Source: Apostichopus japonicus
Lineage: Eukaryota; Echinodermata; Holothuroidea; Aspidochirotida; Stichopodidae
DNA length: 64,000 nt
Direction of reading: 5' to 3'
NCBI RefSeq assembly: GCF_037975245.1
Contig: NC_092577.1
Location: forward strand, 740,001 to 804,000
The position numbers were made by a program, and so were the translations under genes. A model generated the notes under the pieces. That model was not told where the DNA came from. It searched no databases and saw nothing but the letters and a program-made list of their open reading frames with translations. Positions within the stretch are counted from its first letter, which is position 1, and each line of letters begins with the position of its first letter. Below are positions 10,610 through 24,215 of the stretch, one piece after another.

Positions 10610-12090
10610 GGTTTGGCACTAAGGCAGGCTATACGCTAGCAGACTTAAGTAGAAAAGAGGAACCGACTTAGGGAAAGTTTAAAACGTTGTTTCGCACTGG
10701 AGGGCATTTTGGATTTTAGTGACTCGTTAACTAAAGGTACTTTCAATTCTTCCTTGCATTTCTGTATTATCTATCAGAATTATGTTTTATTTCCGTTATC
10801 GTCTGATCTTTGATCTCATATTTTAAATATACGTGTTATCGTCAGGTCGTTTTATGTATAATTGGAATACAAATATCGGCCACCCTCGCTGAAAACTCAA
10901 GTGGCTGGTAGCCATTTATTACTTAAATCGCATAAATAGTATATATTATATCCAACTAATTCACTTCAACAGATAGACACTCTGTAGCTGTTTTTCTGTC
11001 GTTCACGCCTTTGCAGTTGCACTCTCAAAAAGTTCGGCATATATTGTAATCTTCCCAATAATGGGTACGTACAGTATATATTCAACCAAATTTGGGTAAC
11101 GTGTTACCCTCCCCCGCACCCCAACCCCAAAGAATTGAATTGTATAGACAATGTTGATCAATTTGTCACTTTTTGGAAATTAGATTGGTTATACTTTCGA
11201 ATAATATAACTTGTTTTGTGGCAAACTTTGCTTGCACCAAAGTTGGATGGACGTATCCAGTAACCCAATGTTTGGTACAATATTTGCCCAACTTTTTTTA
11301 AGAAAGTGTCATAAGTTTATTGCACGATTTTCGGTTTAATTCAAACATGCAAATTAGATTAGGTTCTTATTTATCAACCAGACGTGTGATACTCGATTCT
11401 CACTCGAACTTGAGTACATTTTGTACTCGTACTCACGACGTTGTACTCACTAGTACCCCGAACAGTGCAGCAACATAACAAGTACGTTACCAACTATGCC
11501 AAGTGTTGATGTTGACTTTGAGAAATAAGGGACTTTCTCTTGCAATTTGTGTACATTTAAGCATTACTTGCGTAGCGCTTTGATTGGTTTGCGTCGAATA
11601 AAGTTCAAACTTTTCCTGAAATGCAAGCTATATTCTTGCTGGAGTGTCACTTTAACCAGTGTAACCACCCGACCTTCGTAACTAATTGTTTATAAGCATA
11701 CTTAAATGAAGAGATGGCAAATTATGTTTAGACTATAGAAATGGTTTGGTTCAGTTCCTACGGATCATTCGTGTTTTAAGTGAGATACCCCCCTCTGTTC
11801 GCTTTGCAAAATTATGATCCACACCACAATTCTATGCAACTATCACAAGTATGCATTATGATGTATCATAGCAGCGTTTTGTGACATGCACCTCGTAAAG
11901 TCTTCTTACGAGAGCAAGGTGAAGACACATTTCCCACAGAAACGAGTCTGAAGAGCTACTACAAATTGATAATAACGATTGCCAGATAGAAAAAAAAACA
12001 AATTGGTTGGAGCAAAGTGCCATAGCTAACCAGAATCTCAGAATACCTAGAATGGACAATGTTTCGTTTCGTTTATTTCAATTTCAATTC
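10610..12090. other. Gene-poor stretch
   Basis: A/T-rich sequence with no exon that I can support. Frames are short, lack splice-compatible coding signal and resemble no family I know. Confidence 0.45.
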
Positions 12091-12287
12091 ATACATACAT
12101 ACATACATACATACATACATACATACATACATACATACATACATACATACATACATACATACATACATACATACATACATACATACATACATACATACAT
12201 ACATACATACATACATACATACATACATACACACATTCATACATACACACATACATACACGCATACACACATACATACACACATACA
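12090..12287. repeat. (CATA)n microsatellite
   Basis: An almost pure CATA tetranucleotide runs for about 145 bp and decays into CACA-containing variants up to the edge of the MITE at 12288. The long open frames here (repeated IHTY or YVCM) are by-products of the repeat. Confidence 0.95.
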
Positions 12288-12930
12288 CAAGGGCGGCGGA
12301 ACCGGGGGGGCACAGGGGGCACGTGCCCCCCACTTTTCCTCAGGGTTAAAAATGTGCCCTTTTTCTACATAAAAATTGAGGTGTCTCAAGTTAGCAAGAG
12401 GACAGGGAACCAGAATGAACACTCGGGAAGGGCCGTTTCCGGCCATCTGAGGGGTTTTTAAAACCAAAATTTTTCTTGTACGTTCCGCGCCAACCGATGG
12501 TGGCGCTCCGCTCAGATAGTCATGCATACAACTTTGCAAATCCTGGCTACGCCCCTGACTTTTTTTGAATTTATGTGGGTCAAACTCAAAGCTATTTCGA
12601 ATGGAAACAATTTGTTAAGATATTAACAAGAAATAATCTCTAATTCGGAAGATTCCTACATTAGCAACTAGCATGATTTCACCTCATTTGCCTCAATAGA
12701 AAACTTGTTCCTTGTTTCCCAATTTGCACATTGGCTATTGCAGTGCTAGTATGCATATTTTCCTTGAAGGGGGGGGCGTTGATGGAGTGATGTGTATAAG
12801 CAAATAAGATAATACAATAAGAGTTATAAAGGGTCCTAAATATCAGGCTTCATCACTCCAATCGAATTTCTGCAAAGTGCCCTTTGATGTTGGTGCCCCC
12901 CCCAGATTAAAAGTGCTTCCGCCGCCCTTG
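12288..12930. mobile_element. hAT-type MITE of the CAAGGGCGGCGGA family, composite
   Basis: It has the same termini and CACGTG palindrome as 6818-7594. The target duplication is not visible: the left edge abuts the CATA array and the right edge abuts duplicated unit A. It carries, reversed, the roughly 100-bp module (12424-12520) that recurs in several other MITEs. Confidence 0.7.
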
Positions 12931-13699
12931 ACGTCAGTCCATTCCACTCATGAATGTCAATAATTCTGCTTCCTGCATTAGGATGAAGAGGTCTCGATTA
13001 GGATGAAATAGTTCCGATTGCTACCGAAGTTATTACCCCAGATGGCCTCGATTAGTCCTGGGACTGCCCCACTCCGACGAAATGAATCAAAACACCCTCC
13101 TATATAGTCAACTAATAGCTCATATTATGCAGGGCTTTAACCTTACAAATATGTTACTTTCAGTTCTAAAATAGAAATGAAAATATTGAGATTCGTGTCG
13201 TCTCTAAATAAAACAAAAAAACACGGACTGCTTCCTCCCTCTTTCCCTATCTCTCTTTTACCTTTACACTTTCACTTCTTTTCTACCGACTCAGCATTCT
13301 CTCAGATTGCCTTTAACTCTGCCCTCAACTCTGATATCTTCACATACCACTCATTGGGGCGTACATAACCTTTTATTTCCTCATATAAGATATAAATCAC
13401 ATATCACATAAGTTGATTATTTTTCATGATAAATCCTTATTTACATAACAACATCATTGTCCCATTTTCAATTAAATTAAATAGTAGTGGAAGCTCTCCA
13501 CCAACTTGCAAAAGAAATATATTTCATTCAAAGTTTATAAGCTTAACGCGAGGGAATCTTGTGATCGAAAGTTCCAATCGTTTTGTAGCGAAATGACCCC
13601 GACCTTTGATCTTGCATGCCCTTTTTTTTAACAACCTCTTAAACGAATACGCAGCCCATAGAAATATCATCGAAATGTTTCATCATAAAGACACATATT

Positions 13700-14985
13700 T
13701 TTCTTTTCGTTCATTTCGGCCGTTAAATCACAATGATGTACATTTATTATTACATATAGTTATAGCAATGAGGCAACGGGACCAGAAGTGCGATACTTTT
13801 CGAGTCTGGTCCTTTACAAAGTGAAACGAGAAAATACAATTTTATATAGAGAATAAAAAAATACCAAGAAAACACATAGCAAAAGGACACACATAGGAGT
13901 TTAACAGAACTGGGAAAGGAAACAGTAATACAAAGCTCATTATATAGGGCAGAACTATACGAAACAGATTCGTCGAAGAGATAATGTTGAAGATGGCTTT
14001 TATGAGAAGAAAGTAATTTGCTAATCCTAATGTTTTCACTTAGAGAATTTCAATGGGCGACACCAGAACATCTAACATGAGAATGATAAAGAAAGATAGG
14101 TGTGTGTAACATACTATAAGAACGAGTGTTGCATGAATAAAATCTATTATTATATTGACAAAAAGTATGAAAGATATCTGGGCGAATTCCATTATGAAAC
14201 TTGAAGGGAAAAATTCCTCATTTATATTTATAGAGCTCATTTATGGTAAGCAAGTTTAGGTTTTTTGGGGGGGAAAATGTGTGCTGAATGTGAGATAGGC
14301 CTATATGAAGCATTAAAAATATTTCTAACAGTCAATTTCTGGATCTTGTATAAGCTATAAACTGTTGACATGTGGGCATTATCCCACACGAGGATGTTGT
14401 AGTTTGAATGAGGCAAAACAACTGCATGATAAATTGTCAGTAAAGTTAACTTAGGTAAGAATAGTTTCAACCTATTAGTTGTACTACTTGCATATGCAAC
14501 ATGTTTGCTGATGATAGAAACATGTTTTTTTTCAGTTAAGTTTTAAATCAATATACAATCCTAGAAATTTAGCATACTCGGATGTGTTCATACGGACTCA
14601 ATCAATAATTACTGAGACGTTTATGTAATCACAAAATATGTCGCCAAACACTATAAATGTTGTTCATTTATACAAACTAAGTGACAATCTATTCGATTTT
14701 AGCCGGTCAGAAATTTTGAGGAACTCGTTACTGATATTTGTAAGAGCATTCTTTAAAGTTTGTGTTGGATTAAAAGAGTAGTGTCATCAGCAAAAATAAT
14801 AAAGGAAACTTTATGCAAAGACGTGTAAATATCATTTATATACATAATAAAAAGTAGTGGTCCTAAAATGGATCCTTGTGGAACGCCAATATTGCAAAAA
14901 ATACGTGACGAGCTTACACCATTATACGACACAAAATGAAAACAAAACATAAATAACTCTGGAACCAGGTTAAAGAGTTTTTCGT
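13700..14985 (-). mobile_element. Decayed LINE (CR1/L2/Jockey-like), unit A copy
   Basis: On the minus strand 14753-14950 encodes the reverse-transcriptase block GVPQGSILGPLLFIMYINDI and FADDTTL, the catalytic YADD-type motif. 14237-14470 encodes the downstream region (VLPHSNYNILVWDN). The two lie in different frames separated by broken sequence, and the 5' part is missing. The same remnant sits in units B, C and D, so it inserted before the duplications. Confidence 0.75.
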
Positions 14986-16209
14986 CCTACAACTCAAGAA
15001 AAAACTGAGTTACTGATAATTTCCATTCAATAAACCAAACCTTTACCAATAATGACCTCTCTACATCTGGTCAAAATGGTGAAAAGTAGAGTAACTATGG
15101 CAACGGATATGTCATTTTATTTTAATTTGTTCAAACGTCTCGTGTTGCTCATCGCGTTCAAAATTCAAGTAGGAGACTGCAATCTCTTGTCCGAAACAAC
15201 AGAGGGCGAGAATGAATATTGAATACTTATTGAAAGAGGCATTGAGGAAGAGGGGAAAACGGAGAGAATGAGCAGGGAAGGTGTAATGGAGATGTAGGGA
15301 AGATGCAGGAGGTGGATTGCGGTTGAATTAGGGAAGGGACTGGGGTGATATAGCTATCCTGGTCCTTATAAGGGGTCACATATACGATTTTTAAAATTAT
15401 TTCTAAACTTTGCAAATATAACTTTGCTTAACACCCACCCCCCCCCCCCACTCCCTCAGCCCACCCACCCACTCTCCTTCCCGACAAATCCTTCTCTAAC
15501 ACAACAGACGGTTTTCAGGAAAAAGTAATACTTTTATTTCAGTTTGATTGTTTTATGTTTAAAAAAAATACTATATTGACAATACGTGATAAACATGTGG
15601 TTATAAAAGTGATATTTAAATCGAGAAACTTCACGTGAATGAACTTTTACTAAAGAATCTGAATAATAAAATAAAATAAAATAAAAGAGCTTTCTCCGAC
15701 ATTCTACTCACTCACATGGTATACATTAGATCATAGATAAAAAAGATGTAATAAATTAATTCACTTCGCTGAAATATATACCAACAAAACATTTCTATTG
15801 GATCACTAACAATGTAAATGAAATAAATAATTGATGAAATTATGAAGAACTCAAATAATGCACAATAGTTTTCTTGCTACAATTTCACCATCCTGCTGTA
15901 AAATAATGTCACGTAAACAGCCGCATTTAATATTTGCCAGGAAGTCATCATCAAGCTTATAGTTATTGTAAACAGCTTTCGATGAGTATGGTCACGTGAA
16001 TAGCCGACAGGCACACCCAGGCCTGGGACTGTTAACTGCAGGCATGCGAAAAACTGTTGTTGCCTAGAAACGAAAGTTCAAAGGTCAGACATACATCTGT
16101 GACAAAGGTGTTACGCGCTTCACCATCAAATGACCTTCGACCTCAACTGGTTAAGGCATCAAATCGATGAGCAAGGATGTATATGTTGGTTGTTTATCAT
16201 AGAGAGTCT

Positions 16210-17863
16210 TTATTCAACAGTCTCTTTAATTTCATTCACAAATGGAATAAACTCTCTTAGTTTTCTTGCTATCCTTGTCGCTGTTTCTTTCTTCTCATTT
16301 GTTTTTGATTCGAAGAATATTAACTCGTCTAAAGACAGAAGCTCATTATCTAGAAACAAGGAAAAGAATACAAAAATCGTCAATATTCAAATAATTATGA
16401 TAACTAGTTAAAATAAATAACAAATCTAAGAACATGACTAAATGTAATGATCATAAATACAATTAGTTAATAATTACAACAGTTCAAAGGTCATTTGGGA
16501 AGACTCAACATTTCATCTCAGTAATTTAAAAACAAAATAATTTCAAAATCCAATCAGCACAATTATTGTCCTTGTGTGTTTGCGTTTAGCCTGAAAATGT
16601 TAACTACAGTGTAGGCAAAGGTTAAGGGTATAATGTTGACTAAGTCGTAAAGTAAATGAAAATGGTCATTTGGATTGGCGAGGAATTCGCGGGTACTTTA
16701 ATAAATCACTAATTTATAAAATGTTACATTCCTAAGAAGTCGACCCTCATCACAGGAAGCTTACTCTGAGAGACTACATATTATTCATAATATACATTGG
16801 TACATGTGCCTACAACAAAATGGATATTAGTGTACTCTAACGAGAAAGTTCCAGGCGAAATAAGCTCGTCTGGTGAAGTATTTTTAACATTAAAGAATCA
16901 AACTGTTTGATACATTTTAGCTCTTTACACACACCAAAGAAAAACATACACGCACACAAACATATACAAAATGAAAATGTAGTAATTGAAGATATTATCT
17001 TACCATCCAAATCTGCTTGATCTAGAAGCCTTACAAATTCTCTGACACTATTGTTGTTGAATTGCACCATTGTCCATTCACACGCATCTATAAAACCATC
17101 TTCATTTATATCGAATCTGAGGAAGTCTTCTTCTGGTGTCATTTCTTCGAGATGATCGAACAAAGATCTGGAAATAAGTGGACACAATAAATAAGTTAAA
17201 TGGACACAATAAATAAATTGAGGCAATCGGCTTCACTCTTCAAGAGCATCGTTCAGTTCTTAAATTGTAATGTTATTGTCACAGAACTTGTCAACAGTCT
17301 CCAAAACGTCAGTTGATTAAAAAAATAAGTTCCTGCATTAAGTTTACACCCACCTTACTCTCTTGAAGGACGTTTCTAGCTTTGCCTACTTTGCATAAAC
17401 GAAACTGGACGGAAGCCATTGTTGTTTATGATATTTTTAACGGTTCATAGATATATGCAAATCGAGACTTTATGGTTTAAAAGGAAATAAAATCGTAGAC
17501 ACCATTTGTCAGGTTAGCTGACATAAAAACTACTTTGCATCCAAACTAGGTGTAATGCTTCATGAAGAGCCATCCAGTGTCTTAGGTGTAAACAAAGGGT
17601 AACAAAGAAACCACCCACACATACTGGAACTATCGGCTGATATAAGCCATAATATTGTAACACGCGGACACAAAAACAAAGAAAATAAGTTACCTTTTAG
17701 ATTTGCTGTTGTAGTGCGATGCCGGAGGTATATAATTAGCTCCGAGAAATCCCTTACTAGGATTACTCTTCTTATCTGTAGACTGGCTTTGTGGGCCACA
17801 CCCTAGCACCACTGAAGTAATACCTAAGAGAAGTAAAAGAGTCTGAGAGAGGAACGATTCCAT
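16210..17863 (-). CDS. Secreted two-EF-hand protein, paralogue A
   Basis: The minus-strand exons are 17863-17694, 17167-17004 and 16349-16210, joined in phase 2 then phase 1, giving 157 residues. Exon 1 encodes a signal peptide (about 1-21, SQTLLLLLGITSVVLG) and a polar Lys/Ser-rich segment ending SKSK-R, a likely furin/PC site at the exon 1/2 junction. Exon 2 has a canonical EF loop (DINEDGFIDACE, residues 76-87). The second loop (DLDDNELLSLDE, 109-120) is split by intron 2 and has Glu instead of Gly at position 6. The two cysteines (22 and 86) could pair. It should act outside the cell as a Ca2+-binding protein; the family is unknown to me. It shares CGPQSQSTDKK with gene D. Confidence 0.85.
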
Positions 17864-17953
17864 CTTTATCAGGTTCTTGTTTGATGAGTTGAGCTGAGCA
17901 ATAGAGTGGATGTTGATGAGAATGATAATGGTTGGAACAGAACAGAACAGGAG

Positions 17954-17961
17954 CTTATATA
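17954..17961 (-). promoter_or_regulatory. TATA box of EF-hand gene A
   Basis: TATATAAG on the minus strand lies about 90 bases before the start codon, at the position of TATAAA in paralogues B, C and D. Unlike them, gene A has no copy of the 212-bp upstream block. Confidence 0.5.
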
Positions 17962-17965
17962 GGAT

Positions 17966-20960
17966 ATCAGTTACTTGTTAAAATAAGAAATATAAAAGTT
18001 ACGACATTCATTTATGTTTCTGGGTAATCCCATGGAACTACAAACTGACTGGTTGCGTAACTCTTTAAAGTGAGCTGCCAGGAAAATCCCTTTGTAAATG
18101 ACGTCAGTGTGAACAAGCGACGACACTATAACGAAAAGAAGTACTTTTGATGATCATGCATTTGACCTCTGACGATAATGCATTTGACCTTTGAGTCATT
18201 GTAAAATAATCGATATCTCTTCCTTTCGCGCGTTCCTTACTTAACGTGACATTTAATTAAAGTACAGTCAGTTTTAAATTCCATAAAGATGATTAATTTC
18301 TATAAATTCATAAGAAACTGTTCATATACAAGTAAAATTCTATGAACTTGTTTACCCGCCTTTCATTCAGTAATATTTTTCAGAAAAAAGGTGAGGTGTT
18401 GGGTAAAAGACGAATCGGTTTGTTTTAATAAACAATCACAAACTTCAATACAGAGATTTCTTCCTTTGTTGGTCATATCTTGTAGTGAATCCATACTCAT
18501 ATTCGAGCATAGTATTCTAGCATATTCTAGCATACTATTCGAGCATATTCTAGCATACTAAATGGTACCCGGCCTCATGGGTTGTACTTGCAGCACTCGA
18601 GTTAATTGAAAGTTTAGTGAAGTCATAAATACCTGCAGGGCATTATTAAATACTCCTTCTCAAGCTTAGAGCCTTGTACTCATACATATTCCAAGGAAAT
18701 TTTATAATGTTCACGTACTCATGCTGTTGTATTCTCACAACAGTCTGATACAAACAGCTTCAACAATTTGATGAAAGAGAAATTTCTTAAAGTAATTTCC
18801 CAACATTTTTAATTTCACCATTTTCGGCCCTCACAATAATTAATCAGTGGCGTAGGTACGGGAAAGGGGCTAATCCAACTCACCTGACATTTCCTAGCAG
18901 GATTATTTTTTCAGAGTAGACTAATGAACTCATGTTTATTGAAACATTGAACATTGAATTAGATACATATAATGTACAATGAGATGAAAGCAAGGAGATG
19001 AAGAAAGGGCAGCTGTTAGAGGTGACGGGGGGGGGGGTGGGGTGTAGGATACAAACTATACGTAGAGAACTGTTACAGATAAAGAGAGAGTTATTGTCAC
19101 GTCGAGGTCACTCCCCCCACCCCAAGTGCAGTACTCGTCCTAGCACCCCTCCCCATCCTCCTGAATCTTTATTAGTTGAGTGGAATTGCTTTGTTTTTAC
19201 GCCACGTTTCCAATCTATATCTTCACTGCACCCAATTGCATTACCATCAACACTAGCAAATCTGGAGTTAAACCTTTTATTCCGACATGAAGGGTCCATG
19301 TCATGCGCATCTCTCACCTCGCACACGAATGTGATAGGGGTGCAAAACCTTGACCCAAAAACAAATAGGAAAAGGCTGGGTGGTTGGACTGTGGGATGGG
19401 GTTGCTGTTATAAGAAGTCAGTTTATAATACAGTCATGTGCCAGGGCTTGAGAGGGGTAGGGGGAGGGGGAGGGGAAAGACCAGGGACATGTGCTTTATA
19501 GAAGTATATATATATAAAGGGTAAGAAAATACACACGGTGCAAACAGGGCATTACTCCCAGGAAGCCGGCCCAATGAATGGTTACTTGCTACGCTCGCGC
19601 TTAAGGGTCCTATCTAATCCTTGGCCCAGTCCCCAAGTTAACCGTTATACGCTGGTCCTGTTACCGTTAGCATTAATAAGACACTTGACCCACTGAATCC
19701 AATCATTTCAATGTGAATCATGCAGAATTAGGTATATTCCAAAGATAACAAGGAAGTACCTTTGTGAGGTCACCTGTCCGTGCGAGGCTCCTACACGTGT
19801 AGCTTCTTTCACCTGTAACCACTTTTGTCAGTTCTTAAGATCCTTTCACCTTTGTCATTCGAGTAATGAGTTAGAGGACGTAATAGAGCGGAAATGTACT
19901 TTTCCTTGATATTACGTGGTATTTAGATTAATTTTTTAGGCAGAGACTTGATTGTTTCCTCTATTCTCAATCGTCCTTCTCTGCCAAGGTGAAAATGTTC
20001 TTCAAATAAAAATAAAGAACAAACAGATTCGCCTTACAAATGTGCTGCAGTCTTCTACAATAATAAAGTAAATAGTCCAACCCAATCTACTGAGCATGCG
20101 CATAAGAGCATATATTTGAAGTTCATGCACCACGTGATTTGTCAACTCAATGTACCTATATTAGGCTTCATGTAGTACAGACCACAATATAGTCAACGTG
20201 GGGGTGGGGTGTCTCACCCCCCCCCCTATAATTTACTTGAATCTCCAATTTTTGGAAACTCGTTGGTCAAAAATATGACAGTAGGACAATATTTTTTATG
20301 TAAAATCTCTTAAAATAATTTAAGTCGATCCACTCTTGACAGGATGATTTCATTTCTGGCTCAATCATATTAGGTCATTTCGGATATTTCTAATTTAAGG
20401 CTTACATTAGTACATGATTTGACGAAATTCGAATTTAAAATCATGTTTCTAACTCCTTGTGCAACCCATAATAATGTTGAAAATACTACAAACTAACTTC
20501 AAAATTGTCTGAATACGGCCAATTGGCGTTCGATCTAGCACCTTAACATATTACTAAGAACCCGGTATAGCGTATTTATGGTACATTGACAACCTACTCG
20601 TGCTATGCTGCTGAAAATTTCCAACTTGCGGTACGACACCCCTCCTTACGAATTAACCCAGTTGGAAAGTTATGATTCTAGTTGGAATATTATGATTCTA
20701 CACCCCCCCCCTCCCCCAATCACAAGACCCTAGCAACGTCCCTGATTGTAGTCCATACGAAACGAACTAATTACATGAACGAGTGATTGAATCTGAGTGT
20801 GGCCATTATTTGACTTTTCATAGCATACTTTGTCCATAGTTAGTAAATTTGGAGGTCACTGGACTGCTAGCAGGACTTGTGTGGCTCCGATAGGCAGAGG
20901 CAGGTGATATCGTTTTAGATATCATCTTAAGTATCAGCAATCAAGGAAACGTTGATAAGC
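17966..20960. other. Gene-poor stretch between units A and B
   Basis: It contains a short ATTCTAGCAT-type repeat (about 18498-18562), one MITE-like end at 18847 (CAGTGGCGTAGGTAC) and G- or C-rich runs near 19027, 19455, 20200 and 20703. I see no exon that I can support. Confidence 0.5.
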
Positions 20961-20967
20961 TTTGACA

Positions 20968-21778
20968 TCTGTATACTCGTACTCATGTCTTCATCCTCGT
21001 CCTCATGTCTTCAGCCTCGTACTCATGTCTTCATCCTCTTCCTCATGTCTCTATCCTCGTACTCATGTCTTCATCCTCGTTCTCATGTCTTCATCCTCGT
21101 ACTCATGTCTTCATCCTCATACTCATGTCTTCATCCTCGTACTCATGTCTTCATCCTCGTACTCATGTCTTCATCCTCGTACTCATGTCTTCATCCTCGT
21201 ACTCATGTCTCTATCCTCGTACTCATGTCTTCATACTCGTACTCATGTCTTTATACTCGTACTCATGTCTTTATCCTCGTACTCATGTCTTCATCCTCGT
21301 ACTCATGTCTTCATCCTCGTACTCATGTCTTCATCCTCGTACTCATGTCTTTATCCTCGTACTCATGTCTTTATACTCGTACTCATGTCTTTATACTCGT
21401 ACTCATGTCTTTATACTCGTACTCATGTCTTTATACTCGTACTCATGTCTTTATCCTCGTGCTCATGTCTTTATACTCGTACTCATGTCTTTATACTCGT
21501 ACTCATGTCTTTATCCTCGTGCTCATGTCTTCATCCTCGTACTCATGTCTTTATACTCGTACTCATGACTTTATACTCGTACTCATGTCTTCATCCTCGT
21601 ACTCATGTCTTTATCCTCGTACTCATGTCTTTATACTCGTACTCATGTCTTTATACTCGTACTCATGTCTTTATCCTCGTGCTCATGTCTTCATCCTCGT
21701 ACTCATGTCTTCATCCTCGTACTCATGTCTTCATCCTCGTACTCATGTCTTCATACTCGTACTCATGTCTTTACTCAT
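20968..21778. repeat. 20-bp minisatellite, about 40 phased copies
   Basis: The unit TCTTCATCCTCGTACTCATG repeats with no length change for roughly 800 bp; each 60-base stretch holds exactly three units. Variation is confined to a few sites (TTCATCC, TTTATAC, TTTATCC, CTATCC; GTA or GTG). Because 20 is not a multiple of 3 and no stop occurs in any phase, all three forward frames stay open, giving spurious proteins of up to 297 residues. Confidence 0.95.
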
Positions 21779-22899
21779 GTCCGTATACTTTGTACATTGA
21801 ACCTAGAAACCAAGTATGTCGTGTATCCTATACTAGCCTCTGTAGGAAAGAGTAACGGGAATTGTTAACTTCATTTGAAAAGTGATAGCATTCTGAAAGT
21901 TTGTGAAGACTTTGGTATTTTAAACAACTAATACCTAAGAGATATGACTAGGATAAGTTCAGATGTATTAAAAAAAAGATATGATGCAGTTTATAGAGAC
22001 GTAAGTAATTTCATTTATTTATTTTCACACGGCATCTTTCCCCCTAGTAGGATTATTATGCCTGTCGTGTGTTAGTTTCATTTTCGATGTCCGGCAACGA
22101 ACCATCTTAGTTTCCTCGACGTCAGTCTATTCCACTCATGAATGTCAAAAATTCTGCTTCCTGCATTAGGATGAAGAGGTTTCGATTAGGATGGAATAGT
22201 TCCGATTGCTACCGAAGTTATTACCCCAGATGGCCTCGATGAGTCCTGGGACTGCCCCACTCCGACGAAATGAATCAAAACACCCTCCTATATAGGCAAC
22301 TAATAGCTCATATTATGCAGGGCTTTAACCTTACAAATATGTTACTTTCAGTTCTAAAATAGAAATGAAAATATTGAGATTCGTGTCGTCTCTAAATAAA
22401 ACAAAAAAACACGGACGGCTTCCTCTCTCTTTTCCCTATCTCTCTTTTACCTTTACACTTTCACTTCTTTTCTACCGACTCAGCATTTTCTCAAATTTCC
22501 TTTACTTCTGCCCTCAACTCTGATATCTTCACATACCACTCATTGGGGCGTACATAACCTTTTATTTCCTCATATAAGATATAAATCACATATCTAAGTT
22601 GATTATTTTTCATGATAAATCCTTATTTACATAACTAAATCATTGTCCCATTTTCAATTAAAATAGGTAGTGGAAGCCCTTCACCAACTTGCAAAAAACA
22701 TATTCCATTCAAAGTTTATAAGCTTAACGCGAAGGAATCTTGTGATCAAAAGTTCCATAAACAATCGTGGTGAAGCGAAATGACCCCGACCTTTGATCTT
22801 TCATGCCCTTTTGTTTTAGCAACCTCTTAAACGAATATGCAGCCCATAGAAATATCATCGAAATGTTTCATCCTAAAGACAGATATTTTTTCGTATCGT

Positions 22900-23700
22900 T
22901 TATTTCGGCCGTTAAATCACAATGATGTACATTGAGGCAGCGGGACCAGAAGCAAGATACTTTTCGAGTCTGGTCCCCTGCAAAGTAAATCGAGAAAATA
23001 CAATTTTATATAGAGAAAAGAAAATACCAAGAAAACACAAAGCAAAAGGACACACAAAGAGTTTTAACAGAACTGGGAGGGAAAAAGGAATACAAAAGTT
23101 TAGTTCTGGGAACAGTGAGAGTGAGTGTATTGCTAGAACGCAAGGTATAACGAGTATTGACCTGGAAGGACAGATCGTCTGACAAATAGGCGGTTGTAAC
23201 CTATTAATACATATGCAACATGTTTGCTGATGATAGAAACATGTTTTTTCACTTTAGTTTTAAATCAATATACAATCCTAGAAATTTAGCATAATCGGAT
23301 ACACATTCCATCACAAATTACTGAGACTTTTTATTAGTCACAAAATCTGTTGTCAAACACCATTAATGTTGTTTTACCTATTAAGTGACAATCGATTCGA
23401 TTTTAGCCGGTCAGAAAGTTTGAGGAATTCGTTACTGATATTTTGAAGAGCATTCTCTAAAGTTTGTGTTGGATAAAAAGAGTAGTGTCATCAGCAAACA
23501 TAATAAAGGAAACTTTATGCAAAGACGTGTAAATATCATTTATATACATAATAAAAAGTAGTGGTCCTAAAATGGATCCTTGTGGAAAGCCAAATTTGCA
23601 AGAAATACGTGAAGAGCTTACACCATTATACGACACAAACTGAAAACGAAGCATAAACAACTCTGGAACCAGGTTCAAGAAATTGTTTCGTCCGACAACT
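22900..23700 (-). mobile_element. Decayed LINE, unit B copy with internal replacement
   Basis: 23457-23678 (minus) encodes FPQGSILGPLLFIMYINDI and FADDTTL, as in units A and C. The middle is deleted and replaced by about 90 bp (23098-23185) that also lies in unit C within a longer repeat (29870-30170). B and C therefore share an insertion missing from A. Confidence 0.7.
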
Positions 23701-23934
23701 CAAGAAAAACCTGAGTAAATGATAATTTCCATTCTATTCACCATACCTTTTCCAATAGTGACCTCTCTACATCTGGTCAAAATGGTGCAAAGTAGAGTAA
23801 CTATGGCAACGGATATGTCATTTTATTTTAATTTGTTCAAACGTCTTGTGTTGATCATCGCGCTCAAAGTTCAAGTAGGAGACTGCAATCTCTTGTCCGA
23901 AACAACAGAGGGCGAGAATGAATATTGAATACTT

Positions 23935-24215
23935 ATTGAAAGAGGCATTGAGGAAGAGGGGAAAACGCAGGGAAGGAGCAAGGAAGGTGTTATGGAGATG
24001 TAGGGAAGATGCAGGGAAGATGCAGGGAAGGTGTTATGGAGATGCAGGGAACACGCAGGGAATATGCAAAGAAGGTGCATAGAAGGTGCAGGGAAGATGC
24101 AGGGAAGATGCAGGAAAGATGTAGGGAAGATGCAGGGAAGGCGCAGGGAAGGTGTAATGGAGATGTAAGGAAGATGCAGGGAAGATGCAGGGAAGACGTA
24201 TGAGGTGGATTCCGG
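23935..24215. repeat. 12-bp minisatellite (GATGCAGGGAAG)
   Basis: Degenerate copies of GATGCAGGGAAG with GGTGTTATGGA interruptions. The array is longest here, intermediate in unit D (39830-40010) and short in units A (15240-15320) and C (30925-31020), so copy number has changed since duplication. Confidence 0.85.

Larger units (their letters stand above)
12931..17965. repeat. Segmental duplication unit A
   Basis: The sequence from ACGTCAGTC onward matches unit B (from 22119) over several kilobases, including the decayed LINE, the short 12-bp minisatellite, intergenic sequence and the EF-hand gene. It is separated from unit B by about 4 kb of unrelated DNA. Protein differences place gene A nearest gene D. 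Confidence 0.85.

Noticed and set aside
12007-12372. Open frames of IHTY and YVCM repeats
   Set aside because: Translation of the (CATA)n microsatellite on both strands.
16130-16411. Plus-strand open frame with a hydrophobic stretch, repeated at 24982, 31762 and 40808
   Set aside because: It is the complement of EF-hand exon 3, which has proper splice phases on the minus strand. The recurrence is due to the duplication.
18847-20744. MITE-like start (CAGTGGCGTAGGTAC) and a possible end (GCAACGTCCCTG)
   Set aside because: The two ends do not match as inverted repeats and no target duplication is seen.
12093-21778. CRISPR array
   Set aside because: The regular repeats are microsatellites or minisatellites without unique spacers, and the sequence is eukaryotic.
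20952-21868. Long open frames of 282 and 297 residues rich in SSSYSCLHPRTHVF
   Set aside because: They come from the 20-bp minisatellite, which has no stop codon in any forward phase; there is no start context, domain or splice structure.
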